Under the pieces are notes generated by a model. The model did no database searches, was not told the origin of the DNA, and worked only from the letters and a program-made list of their open reading frames with translations. Below are positions 1 to 8,309 of a DNA stretch of 64,000 nucleotides, piece after piece. The position numbers were made by a program, and so were the translations under genes. This DNA comes from Roseibium alexandrii DFL-11. GTDB lineage: Bacteria > Pseudomonadota > Alphaproteobacteria > Rhizobiales > Stappiaceae. Location of the stretch: the NCBI RefSeq assembly GCF_000158095.2, contig NZ_CM011002.1:422786-486785 (forward strand), in the 5' to 3' direction. Position 1 is the stretch's first letter. Every line of letters starts with the position of its first letter.

Positions 1-169
1 GCGTTGAGCAATAGGGGCAGACGACTTCTTTTTCGCTGCCCATGTCGAGGAAGACATGCGGGTGATCGAACGGCGGATGCGCGCCGATGCACATGAATTC
101 CTTTGCGCCGATCGCGATGGAATCGTGGCCGCTGGTGTTCTGAAAATGCGGGACGACCTGATCTGCCAT
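1..169 (-). CDS. zinc-finger domain protein (zf-CHCC, complex I NDUFS6-like), 3' end cut off
   Basis: The reading frame starts at the ATG complement at 167-169 and runs off the left edge. The 56 visible residues start MADQVVPHFQ and contain the ordered zinc ligands of the zf-CHCC family: a Cys in FMCIG, a His in the DHPHVF segment, and the CPYC pair near the edge. Alphaproteobacterial members are about 60-80 residues long and resemble the NDUFS6/13 kDa subunit of respiratory complex I, so only a short tail should be missing. A structural zinc role in the respiratory chain is family knowledge, not shown here. Confidence 0.8.
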   Translation of the reverse strand, partial: MADQVVPHFQNTSGHDSIAIGAKEFMCIGAHPPFDHPHVFLDMGSEKEVVCPYCST

Positions 170-353
170 GATCACTTCCTCAATTCTTGTGGCGGTTGCG
201 CCAAGCTCTTTTGGCCGGACCATACCGATTTGATGCCCGGTTGAACAGGGGCAACCTTGCCGCGGTCACCAACCAACTTGTGGCTACCACCCCAGTGGAA
301 TTCCGGCTTTGCCAATTGAGATCATTCTCAGTACAGTGATTGAAATTTGGGTT

Positions 354-367
354 TTACGTTTACGTAA
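354..367. promoter_or_regulatory. inverted repeat TTACG-TTTA-CGTAA, possible operator
   Basis: A perfect 5-bp inverted repeat with a 4-bp spacer lies 12 bp upstream of the hydrolase start at 379. A symmetric TTACG..CGTAA element this close to a start suggests a repressor site; TetR- and MerR-type regulators of acyl-CoA catabolism use operators of this style. The regulator is not in the window, so this is inference. Confidence 0.35.
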
Positions 368-378
368 GAGGAAGTTTT

Positions 379-1134
379 ATGCCGGTCTTTGAGCAGGATG
401 GTGTTCAGATTGCCTATCTGGATGAAGGTGAGGGGGATCCGATCCTGTTGATCCACGGCTTTGCCTCCAACAAGGCGGTCAACTGGCAGAACACGGGCTG
501 GGTTGATCTTTTCGTAAAGGAAGGCCGCCGCGTAATCGCGCTCGACAACCGGGGCCATGGAGACAGTCAAAAATTCCACGACCCGGAGGCCTACGGTGCT
601 CCGATCATGGCGGAAGACGCCCGGAAACTGCTCGACCATCTTGGGATAGAGCAGACCGATGTCATAGGCTATTCGATGGGCGCGCGTATCAGTGCGTTTT
701 TGACCCTTAGCCATCCACAGCGGGTCAAGCGGGCCATCTTCAGCGGGCTTGGCTACGGCATGATCGAAGGGGTGGGGGACCCGGAGCCGATTGCCGCCGC
801 GCTTGAGGCCGACCGCCTGCAGGACGTCACGGACCGGACGGGCCGGGCGTTTCGTGCGTTCGCCGAACAGACCAAATCCGACCGGCTGGCCCTTGCTGCC
901 TGCATGCGCTCATCGCGTCAGAAGATCAGCGAAGAAGATATTGCGCGCATCGAGCGGCCGGTTCTGGTGGCAGTTGGAACCCGCGATGACATTGCCGGGT
1001 CCCCGCACAAATTGGCGGCCTTGATGCAGCATGCAGACGTGCTTGAGATCCCAGGGCGGGATCACATGGTGGCCGTCGGAGACAAGGTTCACAAGCAAGG
1101 GGTTCTGGCGTTTTTGAACAACGTCGACGCTTGA
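379..1134 (+). CDS. alpha/beta hydrolase
   Basis: This 251-residue cytoplasmic protein has a full alpha/beta-hydrolase fold. The oxyanion-hole motif HGFAS is at residues 26-30, DNRGHGDS near 56-63, the nucleophile elbow GYSMG with Ser99, an acid in GTRDD near 203-204, and the catalytic His in GRDHM near 229. The ATG at 379 was chosen because an AGGAAG ribosome site precedes it; the frame is open upstream without another good start. A second hydrolase follows 44 bp downstream on the same strand, so the two may be co-transcribed. The substrate is unknown; epoxide hydrolase, haloperoxidase-like and C-C hydrolase relatives all share these motifs. Confidence 0.85.
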   Translation: MPVFEQDGVQIAYLDEGEGDPILLIHGFASNKAVNWQNTGWVDLFVKEGRRVIALDNRGHGDSQKFHDPEAYGAPIMAEDARKLLDHLGIEQTDVIGYSMGARISAFLTLSHPQRVKRAIFSGLGYGMIEGVGDPEPIAAALEADRLQDVTDRTGRAFRAFAEQTKSDRLALAACMRSSRQKISEEDIARIERPVLVAVGTRDDIAGSPHKLAALMQHADVLEIPGRDHMVAVGDKVHKQGVLAFLNNVDA

Positions 1135-1178
1135 CCGGCGGTTTTACGCCAGCTTGTGCGCGCAAATTGGGAGGAGAC

Positions 1179-2063
1179 ATGAGCGCAAAACGGATCGAAT
1201 TCAAAGGGGCGGAGGAAAACGCCCTGATTGCCGATCAATATGGAACGGGCGGTCAGCCTGTGATCCTGCTGCACGGCGGCGGGCAGACGCGTCATTCGTG
1301 GGCGGCGGCGGCGGAACGGATCGCAGCGCTTGGCCATGTTGTTTTTTCGGTCGACCAGCGGGGGCATGGAGAAAGTGCCTGGGTTCCGTCCGGCAATTAC
1401 ATGTTTGTCCACTTCGCCCAGGATCTTGTCGCGCTCTGCCGGCAGGTGATTGCAAAGCATGGCGCCAAACCCGTTGTGGTCGGCGCGTCGCTCGGCGGTT
1501 TTGCCGGCATGCTGGCGGAAGGCACAGAAGCGCCGGGAAATCAGGCCGCGCTTGTTCTGGTCGACATTACGCCACGTGTCGATATGGATGGGGTCTACAA
1601 GATCCTCGGTTTTATGGGCGACAGGGTGGAAGAAGGTTTCGGCACGGTCGAAGAAGCCGCTGATGCCATCGCCCGGTATTTGCCGAACCGCTCAAGGCCC
1701 AAGGATCTGTCGGGCCTTTCGAAAAATCTGCGCCTGCATTCTGACGGCCGGTATCGCTGGCATTGGGACCCTGCGTTCCTGAAGGTGCGGGAACATTCAG
1801 ACGAAGAAATCACAAAACGGGTGCAGGTCGGAATGATCGAAGCGGCGGAAAACCTGAATGTGCCCGTGCTTCTCTTGCGCGGCCGGAACTCCGAGCTGGT
1901 GTCCATGGCGCACGTGGAAGAATTTCTGGACTGCGTGCCCCATGCCAAGTTCACCGACATTCAGGACGCCGGCCATATGGTTGCCGGCGACAAGAATGAC
2001 GTTTTCGCCCAAGCGGTCGAAGAGTTTCTCACCGACCTGAAAGCGGAAGCGCTGATTGCTTGA
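1179..2063 (+). CDS. alpha/beta hydrolase
   Basis: This is a 294-residue hydrolase with HGGGQTRHSW around residues 32-41, VDQRGHGES near 58-66, the nucleophile motif GASLGG with Ser104, and a C-terminal GHMVAGD supplying the His. The start at 1179 has a strong GGGAGGAG ribosome site about 7 bp upstream. The sequence around DQRGHG and the Arg/His-rich strand resembles the family often annotated as peroxidase or epoxide-hydrolase-like, but no substrate can be assigned. It follows another hydrolase in the same direction. The next gene is convergent. Confidence 0.85.
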   Translation: MSAKRIEFKGAEENALIADQYGTGGQPVILLHGGGQTRHSWAAAAERIAALGHVVFSVDQRGHGESAWVPSGNYMFVHFAQDLVALCRQVIAKHGAKPVVVGASLGGFAGMLAEGTEAPGNQAALVLVDITPRVDMDGVYKILGFMGDRVEEGFGTVEEAADAIARYLPNRSRPKDLSGLSKNLRLHSDGRYRWHWDPAFLKVREHSDEEITKRVQVGMIEAAENLNVPVLLLRGRNSELVSMAHVEEFLDCVPHAKFTDIQDAGHMVAGDKNDVFAQAVEEFLTDLKAEALIA

Positions 2064-2185
2064 TTCTGCCAGTGTTCTGAATCGGTTGTGGGCGTCGTCT
2101 CAAATACCGATTCAGTGCCAGTTCTGTTCCGGGATAGAATCAAAAAGCCTCTTCAAGATTCTGTTCTAATTTTGGAATTCTTCCT

Positions 2186-3001
2186 TCATCTGCCCTTGAA
2201 AACCGGTTTCCGTTTTTCCAGGAAGGCGCGGCAGCCTTCGGCGTAGTCGGCGCTGTCGACACAGGTGCGGGCCATCGATTGAGCGGCGCTCAAGTCTGCT
2301 GCGCTACTTGCCGATGCTAGGAGGTTGATGGTTGTCTTGGCCGCTTTCAGGGACAGCGGCGCGTTTTGTTCAAAGTGGCGGCACAACTCGGAAATCCGGT
2401 CATCCAGTGCGCCAGCTTCGTGAACCTCATCGATGAGGCCAATTTGCAAGGCGTTATCGGCGGATAGGCGTTCAGCCGTGAACAGCAGCTTTTTCGCATT
2501 GGACGGAGACACAGCCTCGATCAGGTCCGCCACCGCATCCGGCGGATAGGCGAGGCCAAGGCGGGCGGCCGGGATGGAGAAAAAGGCTGTGTCCGATGCA
2601 ATGCGAAGATCGCAGGCCAGCGCCAATCCGAGGCCGCCCCCGAGGCATGGGCCTTCAATTGCCGCGACGACCGGAACAGGGAGTGTCTTCAGGGCCCGGA
2701 AGGCTGCGACATTGACCGCATCATAATGGGCGGCCTTGTCCGCCGTTGATCTGACGGCCTCGAATTCGGCAATGTCCGCGCCCGCACAAAAGGCCTTGCC
2801 GCCGGCGCCGCGCACGATCAGGGCGCGCAGACCGGCGTTGTCGCGGAGCGGTTCGAGCAATTCGGGAATGCGGGCCCAGCCTGCAAGGGGCAGGGCATTT
2901 TTGCGGTCCGGAGCATTCAGGATCAATTCGGCAATCTGTCCGGAAACACGCAAGAATGGGTTGGTATCTTCGGACTGAGACGGAGATTGATCGGATGTCA
3001 T
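2186..3001 (-). CDS. enoyl-CoA hydratase/isomerase family protein (crotonase fold)
   Basis: This 271-residue protein has the crotonase landmarks: the first oxyanion-hole segment FCAGADI near residue 71 and the second, GPCLGGGLGLALACD, near residue 117. Both glutamates that catalyse hydration in classical enoyl-CoA hydratases appear absent: the GGG-x-E position reads GGGLG, and the usual PE-x-x-LG reads PAARLG. The protein probably binds an acyl-CoA thioester but may catalyse another reaction (isomerase, decarboxylase, thioesterase-like) or act on an unusual substrate. It is transcribed divergently from cysE. Confidence 0.85.
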   Translation of the reverse strand: MTSDQSPSQSEDTNPFLRVSGQIAELILNAPDRKNALPLAGWARIPELLEPLRDNAGLRALIVRGAGGKAFCAGADIAEFEAVRSTADKAAHYDAVNVAAFRALKTLPVPVVAAIEGPCLGGGLGLALACDLRIASDTAFFSIPAARLGLAYPPDAVADLIEAVSPSNAKKLLFTAERLSADNALQIGLIDEVHEAGALDDRISELCRHFEQNAPLSLKAAKTTINLLASASSAADLSAAQSMARTCVDSADYAEGCRAFLEKRKPVFKGR

Positions 3002-3167
3002 GTGAACCTCAGATGCTGGGCAAAAGGACGGGTGCCGGATTATTGATCGTAAAAAAACGATTCATTAGAGTGATTGATATCTGATATGAGCAAGTTTTGT
3101 TTGGAATATCACGCACAGCGCCTATTTTAGAAGACCATGTGAAGTGGGCTTGAAAAGGAGACAGTCC

Positions 3168-3986
3168 ATGTCGACCCCGGTACGCCAACCTGGCGAAGAT
3201 CGCGTGATGAAGCACGATCCCGTCTGGCAGCAGTTGCGCGACGAAGCCCAGGCGATGGTGGCGGCAGAGCCAGCCTTGTCGTCCTTTGTCTATGAGACGG
3301 TCCTAAATCACGACAGCCTGGAAGAAGCTGTGGTTCACCGGCTCGGCGACCGCCTCGGGCGGGACATCGTTTCAGCGTCGCTTATTCGCCAGACCTATCT
3401 GGAAGCGCTGGCGGACGAGCCGGAGCTTGCCGAGATTTTCCGGGTGGACATCGTCGCCGTGTTCGATCGTGATCCGGCATGCTTCCGCTATCTTGAGCCG
3501 GTTCTTTATTTCAAGGGCTTTCATGGCCTTCAAACGCACCGGCTGGCCAATTGGCTTTGGCGCAAGGGCCGCAAGGACTTCGCTCTTTATCTGCAGAGCC
3601 GCTGCTCGGAAGTTTTTCAGATCGACATTCATCCAGCCGTTCCGGTCGGGCGCGGGATCTTTATTGACCATGGCACAGGTATCGTTGTCGGCGGAACGGC
3701 TGTGATTGAGGACGACGTCTCCATCCTGCAAGGTGTGACGCTGGGCGGTACTGGTAAGGAAGACGGCGACCGGCATCCGAAGATCCGGCACGGCGTTCTG
3801 CTTGGTGCTGGCGCTAACGTGCTCGGCAACCTGGAGATCGGGCATTGCAGCCGGATTGCATCCGGCTCTGTTGTTCTTACCGATGTTCCGGCGAACACCA
3901 CAGTTGCAGGTGTTCCGGCGAAGATCGTTGGGAAGGCCGGGTGTCCGGAGCCTGCCCGCAGCATGAACCAGCTCCTGGGTGAGTAG
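3168..3986 (+). CDS. cysE: serine O-acetyltransferase
   Basis: CysE transfers acetyl from acetyl-CoA to L-serine, the first step of cysteine synthesis, in the cytoplasm. The 272-residue length fits the family. The N-terminal helical domain (about 1-150) ends at FKGFHGLQTHRLA, followed by the left-handed beta-helix with hexapeptide repeats and the catalytic FIDHGTGIVVG segment, GVTLGGTGK, and a C-terminal tail. The ATG at 3168 is preceded by AAAAGGAG. A DUF3126 gene follows about 120 bp downstream. Confidence 0.95.
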   Translation: MSTPVRQPGEDRVMKHDPVWQQLRDEAQAMVAAEPALSSFVYETVLNHDSLEEAVVHRLGDRLGRDIVSASLIRQTYLEALADEPELAEIFRVDIVAVFDRDPACFRYLEPVLYFKGFHGLQTHRLANWLWRKGRKDFALYLQSRCSEVFQIDIHPAVPVGRGIFIDHGTGIVVGGTAVIEDDVSILQGVTLGGTGKEDGDRHPKIRHGVLLGAGANVLGNLEIGHCSRIASGSVVLTDVPANTTVAGVPAKIVGKAGCPEPARSMNQLLGE

Positions 3987-4106
3987 GGGGCGGCCGGTAT
4001 GAAGGAAGACGGGGAAAGCTGATCGAAAAGGTTTGGCATTTCCCGGCTCTCTTGTAGGGTCCGCACCACGACTGATGGATTTGGCGAACGACAAGGAGAG
4101 AGCCAC

Positions 4107-4322
4107 GTGAACCCCGAAGAAATCCGCAAGCTTGAAGCCTATCTGCGCAAAAAGTTCGATTTACCGAGCATGCAGGTCCGGGCGCGTCCGAAAAAGGACG
4201 ATTCCGCGGAGGTCTATATCGGTGAGGAATTCATCGGTGTTATCTTCCGTGATGACGAAGATGAAGACCTGAGCTGGAACTTCCAGATGGCCATTCTCGA
4301 GATCGATCTCGACGAAGTGTAA
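4107..4322 (+). CDS. DUF3126 family protein
   Basis: This is a 71-residue acidic protein beginning MNPEEIRKLE, with the conserved core of an alphaproteobacterial family of unknown function (KFDLPSMQVRAR, EVYIGEEFIGV, and an acidic DDEDED stretch). AAGGAGAG precedes the start. Its position just after cysE is commonly seen in related genomes as far as I recall. A strong terminator follows. No function is known. Confidence 0.85.
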   Translation: MNPEEIRKLEAYLRKKFDLPSMQVRARPKKDDSAEVYIGEEFIGVIFRDDEDEDLSWNFQMAILEIDLDEV

Positions 4323-4342
4323 GGCCCATCAGATAGGTTTCT

Positions 4343-4371
4343 AAAAGGCGGCCCAAGCGGGCCGCTTTTTT
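4343..4371. terminator. bidirectional Rho-independent terminator
   Basis: The perfect 7-bp stem GCGGCCC (4348-4354) and GGGCCGC (4359-4365) has a 4-nt loop, is flanked by AAAA on the left and TTTTTT on the right, and sits between two convergent genes. It would serve both strands. Confidence 0.85.
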
Positions 4372-4380
4372 GTTGGGTCT

Positions 4381-5091
4381 TTAGGTGCGAAAGCCGCGAA
4401 CCTTCGCCTTGATCGCCGCATCAAGCTCGCGCCAACTAGGAAGCAAGGTTTGATCGAACTGGTAGCGGATCAGCCGGCCGCCGCCGGGCGTGACCGTTCG
4501 ATGGCAAACCGCCTTTGCCCCGCTGCGTTTCTTGACGCACCGGGCAATAAAACCGTTTTTGGCCTCGGGGTCATAGACGATGATATCCCGGTTCTGCGCC
4601 GCTCGGGCAGACAACATCAACATATTCAATCCCGCAGTCGTTGGCCGCGCACCGCCGCGGGCAAGGCGCTTATAGACAGGATCCAGCTGAGTTCTGAGCG
4701 TTTCCCGGTAAGGATCATGCTCCAGACCCACTTGGACAAGCGGCAGAGGTGTCCCGAGCTGTGCCGTGGCTTTGTCTTCGCCGGGCATCCTGAGGTCCGG
4801 CCAAGTCATCAGCAAGCTGACTTGCTGGTAGCGATCTGCCTCGCCTTGTGCCGACAAGCGGTGCGTCGCGGATTTGAAGTAGCCCGCCGGGATCTGAAAG
4901 TGGTCCGGTCCCATCGTGACACTCACCAAAGCGTGTCGGGGTGTCGATTGGAATAGCGGGGCTGCACGCATAAACCAATGATATCCGCGTTCGGCAACAT
5001 GCGCGAAGGTCAGAACACACAAGGCTGTTGCCAGCATCGCGAAATTAAGTGGCTTTGCATTGGTCGGTGCTGGCAGGGTCGGCCTGATCAC
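4381..5091 (-). CDS. hypothetical membrane-anchored protein
   Basis: This is a 236-residue protein from a GTG start with AAAGG upstream; an ATG at 5037 is an alternative. A single hydrophobic segment near residues 17-35 is followed by a large soluble, presumably periplasmic, region with two Cys (CVKK, CHRT) near residues 188-197 that could form a disulfide. No family is recognised. It converges on the DUF3126 gene and shares its terminator. Confidence 0.6.
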   Translation of the reverse strand: MIRPTLPAPTNAKPLNFAMLATALCVLTFAHVAERGYHWFMRAAPLFQSTPRHALVSVTMGPDHFQIPAGYFKSATHRLSAQGEADRYQQVSLLMTWPDLRMPGEDKATAQLGTPLPLVQVGLEHDPYRETLRTQLDPVYKRLARGGARPTTAGLNMLMLSARAAQNRDIIVYDPEAKNGFIARCVKKRSGAKAVCHRTVTPGGGRLIRYQFDQTLLPSWRELDAAIKAKVRGFRT

Positions 5092-5278
5092 GTGCCGTGC
5101 CTTTCTAATGACCTAAGCTGGCACACAGTGTTCAAGAATGAGACACGTGTTTCAGCGCAGGACTGGTGCGATCCGGCGTAACTTACTAAAAACTGAAGGT
5201 TTTTATCCCGTGGCCAGACCGGCACGATGTTTGCTCTTGACCGTTTACAATTTCTTCATCACTTTCTCAGTGAAGGGG

Positions 5279-5293
5279 TTAACGGAAGGTTAA
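5279..5293. promoter_or_regulatory. CtrA box TTAA-N7-TTAA
   Basis: The sequence shows TTAA (5279-5282), CGGAAGG, TTAA (5290-5293), an exact match to the CtrA full-site consensus of alphaproteobacteria. It ends only 8 bp before the ATG at 5302, where binding would more likely block than activate expression, unless the true transcript starts elsewhere. Confidence 0.5.
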
Positions 5294-5301
5294 CAGGGGC
5301 C

Positions 5302-5625
5302 ATGTCGGATTTACTTATCGTTGGATACATTGCGTGCGCGGGGTTCGTTGCCGCCGGTTTGCTCGGAAGCCTCTATCAGCTGGTGACCAATCAACCGCCG
5401 AAATTCAACTTCCCGGAATCGACAGCATTAGGGTTTGTAGCCGGGGTGATCGTCTGCGTTTTTGCCGGTCCCTTCATCATCATGCGCAATGCCATCCGCG
5501 GCCGGCGTATTGAGAACCGTCCGTTGGGTTGGCTGGTTGCTTCGTCCACCATCGCCGGCATGTGGAGCATGTGCTCCGGGCTGATGGTCATGAACGTGGC
5601 CTTGATTGTGGCCGGATACGCGTAA
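5302..5625 (+). CDS. small conserved integral membrane protein (possibly DUF6949)
   Basis: This 107-residue protein has three or four predicted membrane segments (about 3-24, 43-63, 78-105) and a basic loop MRNAIRGRRIENR. The ATG at 5302 is preferred over 5227 because the upstream extension is not membrane-like. It resembles a small alphaproteobacterial membrane family (possibly DUF6949) whose role is unknown. It lies 3 bp upstream of the gamma-carbonic anhydrase gene, so they are probably co-transcribed. Confidence 0.65.
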   Translation: MSDLLIVGYIACAGFVAAGLLGSLYQLVTNQPPKFNFPESTALGFVAGVIVCVFAGPFIIMRNAIRGRRIENRPLGWLVASSTIAGMWSMCSGLMVMNVALIVAGYA

Positions 5626-5628
5626 GCA

Positions 5629-6156
5629 ATGCCGATCTACTCACTGGATGGAGTGCGCCCGCAGGTTCCGGACGCTGGGCGCTCTTGGGTTGCGCCGACC
5701 GCAACGCTGATCGGCGACGTGCATCTGGAAGAAGCAAGCAGCGTTTGGTTCGACGCTGTTTTGCGCGGGGACAGAGAGCCAATCAGGATCGGCAAGCGGT
5801 CCAATGTTCAAGATGGCTGTGTGTTTCACGCGGATCCAGGCTATCCGCTCACGGTCGGAGCCAACTGCACCATCGGCCACAAGGTCATTTTGCACGGCTG
5901 CATAATCAACGAAAATTCCCTCATAGGGATGGGCGCTACGGTCCTGAATGGGGCCGTGATCGGTTCCAACTGCATAATCGGCGCAAATGCTCTCATTGCC
6001 GAAGGGAAGGTTATTCCTGACAACTCATTGGTTGTTGGTGTTCCTGGAAAGGTCGTTCGCGAGCTGCCAGAAAGTGCTGCGGCGGATATTCGAAGATCAG
6101 CTGACGGTTACGTTGCCAACTGGCAACGGTATGCGGCCGGTCTGGTCGAAGTCTGA
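5629..6156 (+). CDS. gamma carbonic anhydrase family protein
   Basis: This 175-residue left-handed beta-helix protein has hexapeptide repeats throughout. Histidines in VFHADPG (near residue 66), IGHKVI (near 85) and LHGC (near 90) match the metal ligands that bridge trimer subunits in gamma-carbonic anhydrases. Members may hydrate CO2 or act as acyl/ferripyochelin-binding-like proteins with unproven activity. It directly follows the small membrane protein gene. Confidence 0.9.
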   Translation: MPIYSLDGVRPQVPDAGRSWVAPTATLIGDVHLEEASSVWFDAVLRGDREPIRIGKRSNVQDGCVFHADPGYPLTVGANCTIGHKVILHGCIINENSLIGMGATVLNGAVIGSNCIIGANALIAEGKVIPDNSLVVGVPGKVVRELPESAAADIRRSADGYVANWQRYAAGLVEV

Positions 6157-6240
6157 ACAGTCTTCCATACCATCAGTCCCAATACCGGCTCTCATTTCTA
6201 TCTATTCTGCGCCGCTGAAGCTTTCAGGTTCCAAAATAGC

Positions 6241-6272
6241 GGGAACCGGCCTGCGGGGGCGGGCCGGTTCCC
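6241..6272. terminator. GC-rich hairpin, probable terminator
   Basis: A perfect 11-bp stem GGGAACCGGCC (6241-6251) with GGCCGGTTCCC (6262-6272) lies between two convergent genes. It has no T-run, so it may be a Rho-assisted terminator or transcript-end stabiliser. Confidence 0.6.
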
Positions 6273-6354
6273 TGGATCCGGTCGTGGTAGGGATGGGGAG
6301 GGTGGGGACGCGACCGGATCGTCCTATCGGCCCAAAATCAGGCCAATTCCCGAA

Positions 6355-6969
6355 CTAGTTCGAAATGCTGCTGACTGTCGTCACGCGCGTATCCGAGATC
6401 CCGGTCCATTTGACCGGTGAACTTGCTGATTGCCGTTTGATGTAGCGATAAGGTGTGGAGTACCAGGGCAGCACGGCTTCGATCTGATTATCCAGGATCA
6501 TATCGCCGTGGTCCGTTCGGACAGTCAGAACAGCGTGGCCACCATTTTGTATGTCCTTTGCGACCGTGATCAAAAGAGCGCTTTTTGGCCACCCGGCTTC
6601 TATAAGCACACGTTGTTTTTCAAGAACGTATTCCTCGCAATCACCGTATCCGTCCACAGGATAGGTCCAATACTCCTCTTTCCCAAAGAGGTCGGCATCG
6701 GTCATCGGGCGGACTCGGCGATTGACGTCCGCGTTGATTGCGATCAGCTCGTTCCACCGATTTTCGGTCAGTTTGACAACCACCGGCTCGTAGCGTTCAT
6801 TCTGGCAAGCCCAACCGTTGTCACGGCAAAACTGCCGGTGCCCGATTGGCGCTTTGACCGCGGTTTTCATGTCCATAAAGCGGCCAGGATCGGCATGCGC
6901 GGTTGGCGCTAGTCCGAAGAGTCCAAGCAAGACTGCAGTAGTAGATAGAAATTTTCCAAGAGTTTTCAT
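6355..6969 (-). CDS. transglutaminase-like cysteine protease (BTLCP family)
   Basis: This 204-residue secreted protein has a signal peptide (MKTLGKFLSTTAVLLGLFG, cut after AHA). The catalytic triad of bacterial transglutaminase-like cysteine proteases is visible: Cys in YGDCEEY, His in GGHAVL and Asp in ILDNQ. The start at 6969 follows a GGGAGG site; a 12-residue upstream extension is unlikely. Relatives such as LapG cleave surface adhesins under cyclic-di-GMP control, but no LapD partner is adjacent; a PilZ gene lies 0.5 kb away. The upstream region is unusually AT-rich. Confidence 0.88.
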   Translation of the reverse strand: MKTLGKFLSTTAVLLGLFGLAPTAHADPGRFMDMKTAVKAPIGHRQFCRDNGWACQNERYEPVVVKLTENRWNELIAINADVNRRVRPMTDADLFGKEEYWTYPVDGYGDCEEYVLEKQRVLIEAGWPKSALLITVAKDIQNGGHAVLTVRTDHGDMILDNQIEAVLPWYSTPYRYIKRQSASSPVKWTGISDTRVTTVSSISN

Positions 6970-7513
6970 CGTAACGCCCTCCCCAAGGCTGGCATCACGA
7001 TGCATTACTGTTTTTTACTTCACGGAAATTGAGGTGATAAACTTGTAGTATTATTTGAATTTATTTTGATTTTTATTTTAGTAATACTTGAAATGAATTT
7101 GAATCAATTTCGAGGAAAGTTTGAGTCAAATTTTATCGATCCTCTGTAAGTCGCTCATTTCGTGATAGTTCCCCTTAAAACCGGAAATAAATCGATGGGA
7201 GGTCAGTTCGTCGAGGCAGGCTTGCTGATTCCGAAACACTGCGTTTTTTCAGCCGTTTCGGAGCTTGAAAAAAGTTGAAAAAAAACGCGTTGAGGCTGCC
7301 CGGAACTACTCGGCCAGTGTTTTGAAGACCTGATTATGGCCAGGTTTATCGCAGCTGGTCGCTTTGGGAGGAGGCGAGTGTACGGACTTGCGCGCGGGCG
7401 GAGATCTGAACAAATCTAACCGCTAGCTTGCGCGTCTTCACAGAAGCCAACTGTCGTCAATCCTCGGGAACTGCCGTCGGCAGTTGAAGGGTGAAACTCA
7501 GGAAAAGGACGAT
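6970..7513. other. intergenic region, AT-rich half
   Basis: No gene is seen. Roughly 7020-7160 is far more AT-rich than the surrounding DNA and contains AGTATTA...TAATACT inverted arms, suitable for a promoter or nucleoid-protein binding. A 7-bp hairpin AACTGCC/GGCAGTT (7469-7485) lies just past the 3' end of the PilZ gene and may help terminate it. Confidence 0.4.
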
Positions 7514-8152
7514 TTATTTGGATTCTGGCGTCGTAATGTGGTGTTCGAGCAGCTCGCGGCTTTGAACCGCAGCAAACTCGACCGCAATCCCGCCTTCTAT
7601 CTGGCGGACCACACGGGCCCGCATCTTGCCGAGCGTAATTTGATCGCCCATCTCGGGCAGAATATCCGTTGCTATCGCGGCACCTGAGAGGGACACATCG
7701 AAAATCCGGCAGACATGTTCCGTTCCGTCTGGAAGGATCATCTTTGTCATCTGGTTTTTCGGAACGAAGCGGTCATGGCGGCGGTCTTCAGGAAGGTTCA
7801 GCTCATCGCGGTTGGCGAGCCATGTCAGAACGTTTGCGATCTTGTCCCGCTTACGCACGGTGTTGCGCAGCTCGACCGCAAAGCCGCCGTCAATAAGCCG
7901 GGAAATCCGGCCCTCTACGCGGCTGAGGTGATCAAGGTATGCAACGACGCGTTCGCCGACTTTGCCAGAAACTGGGGTGATCATTGCCATGCCACCTGGT
8001 GACATGTCGATCACCTGGCACGGATACTCTCTGCGGTCTTCAAGCATGAAGCGGCCAAGTATATTTACCTGAACCCGTTGATGGCGCCGGCGGTCCGTGA
8101 CTTGAAGCGATTTGCTTCCCTCTGGTGCTGCTGTTGCCAATCCGGCGCTCAT
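7514..8152 (-). CDS. tandem PilZ domain protein
   Basis: This 212-residue cytoplasmic protein carries two PilZ units. The first has an R-x-x-x-R element in DRRRHQR and D-x-S-x-x-G in DMSPGG. The second has RRHDR followed by DVSLSG. These are the cyclic-di-GMP contact motifs of the family, so both domains look competent. The ATG at 8152 is used; a TTG at 8167 would add five residues. It likely transmits cyclic-di-GMP signals to motility, matrix or protease systems; the partner is unknown. Confidence 0.88.
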   Translation of the reverse strand: MSAGLATAAPEGSKSLQVTDRRRHQRVQVNILGRFMLEDRREYPCQVIDMSPGGMAMITPVSGKVGERVVAYLDHLSRVEGRISRLIDGGFAVELRNTVRKRDKIANVLTWLANRDELNLPEDRRHDRFVPKNQMTKMILPDGTEHVCRIFDVSLSGAAIATDILPEMGDQITLGKMRARVVRQIEGGIAVEFAAVQSRELLEHHITTPESK

Positions 8153-8309
8153 GCCTGCAATGTCCAAACCTGTGCGTCTTGCAACGCACTTTCCCCGATC
8201 GTGCAGAGAATCATGACAATCCTCGCAAGCACTTTAGGTGCAATGGGGTTAACGATGTGTAAGAGTGTACCCTACACATCGCCCAATACTAAGGGTTTTG
8301 ACCGGGCTG

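Noticed and set aside
4381..5091. EpsI/exosortase-associated protein
   Set aside because: A single membrane anchor and disulfide-like Cys pair are not enough, and no exosortase gene is near.
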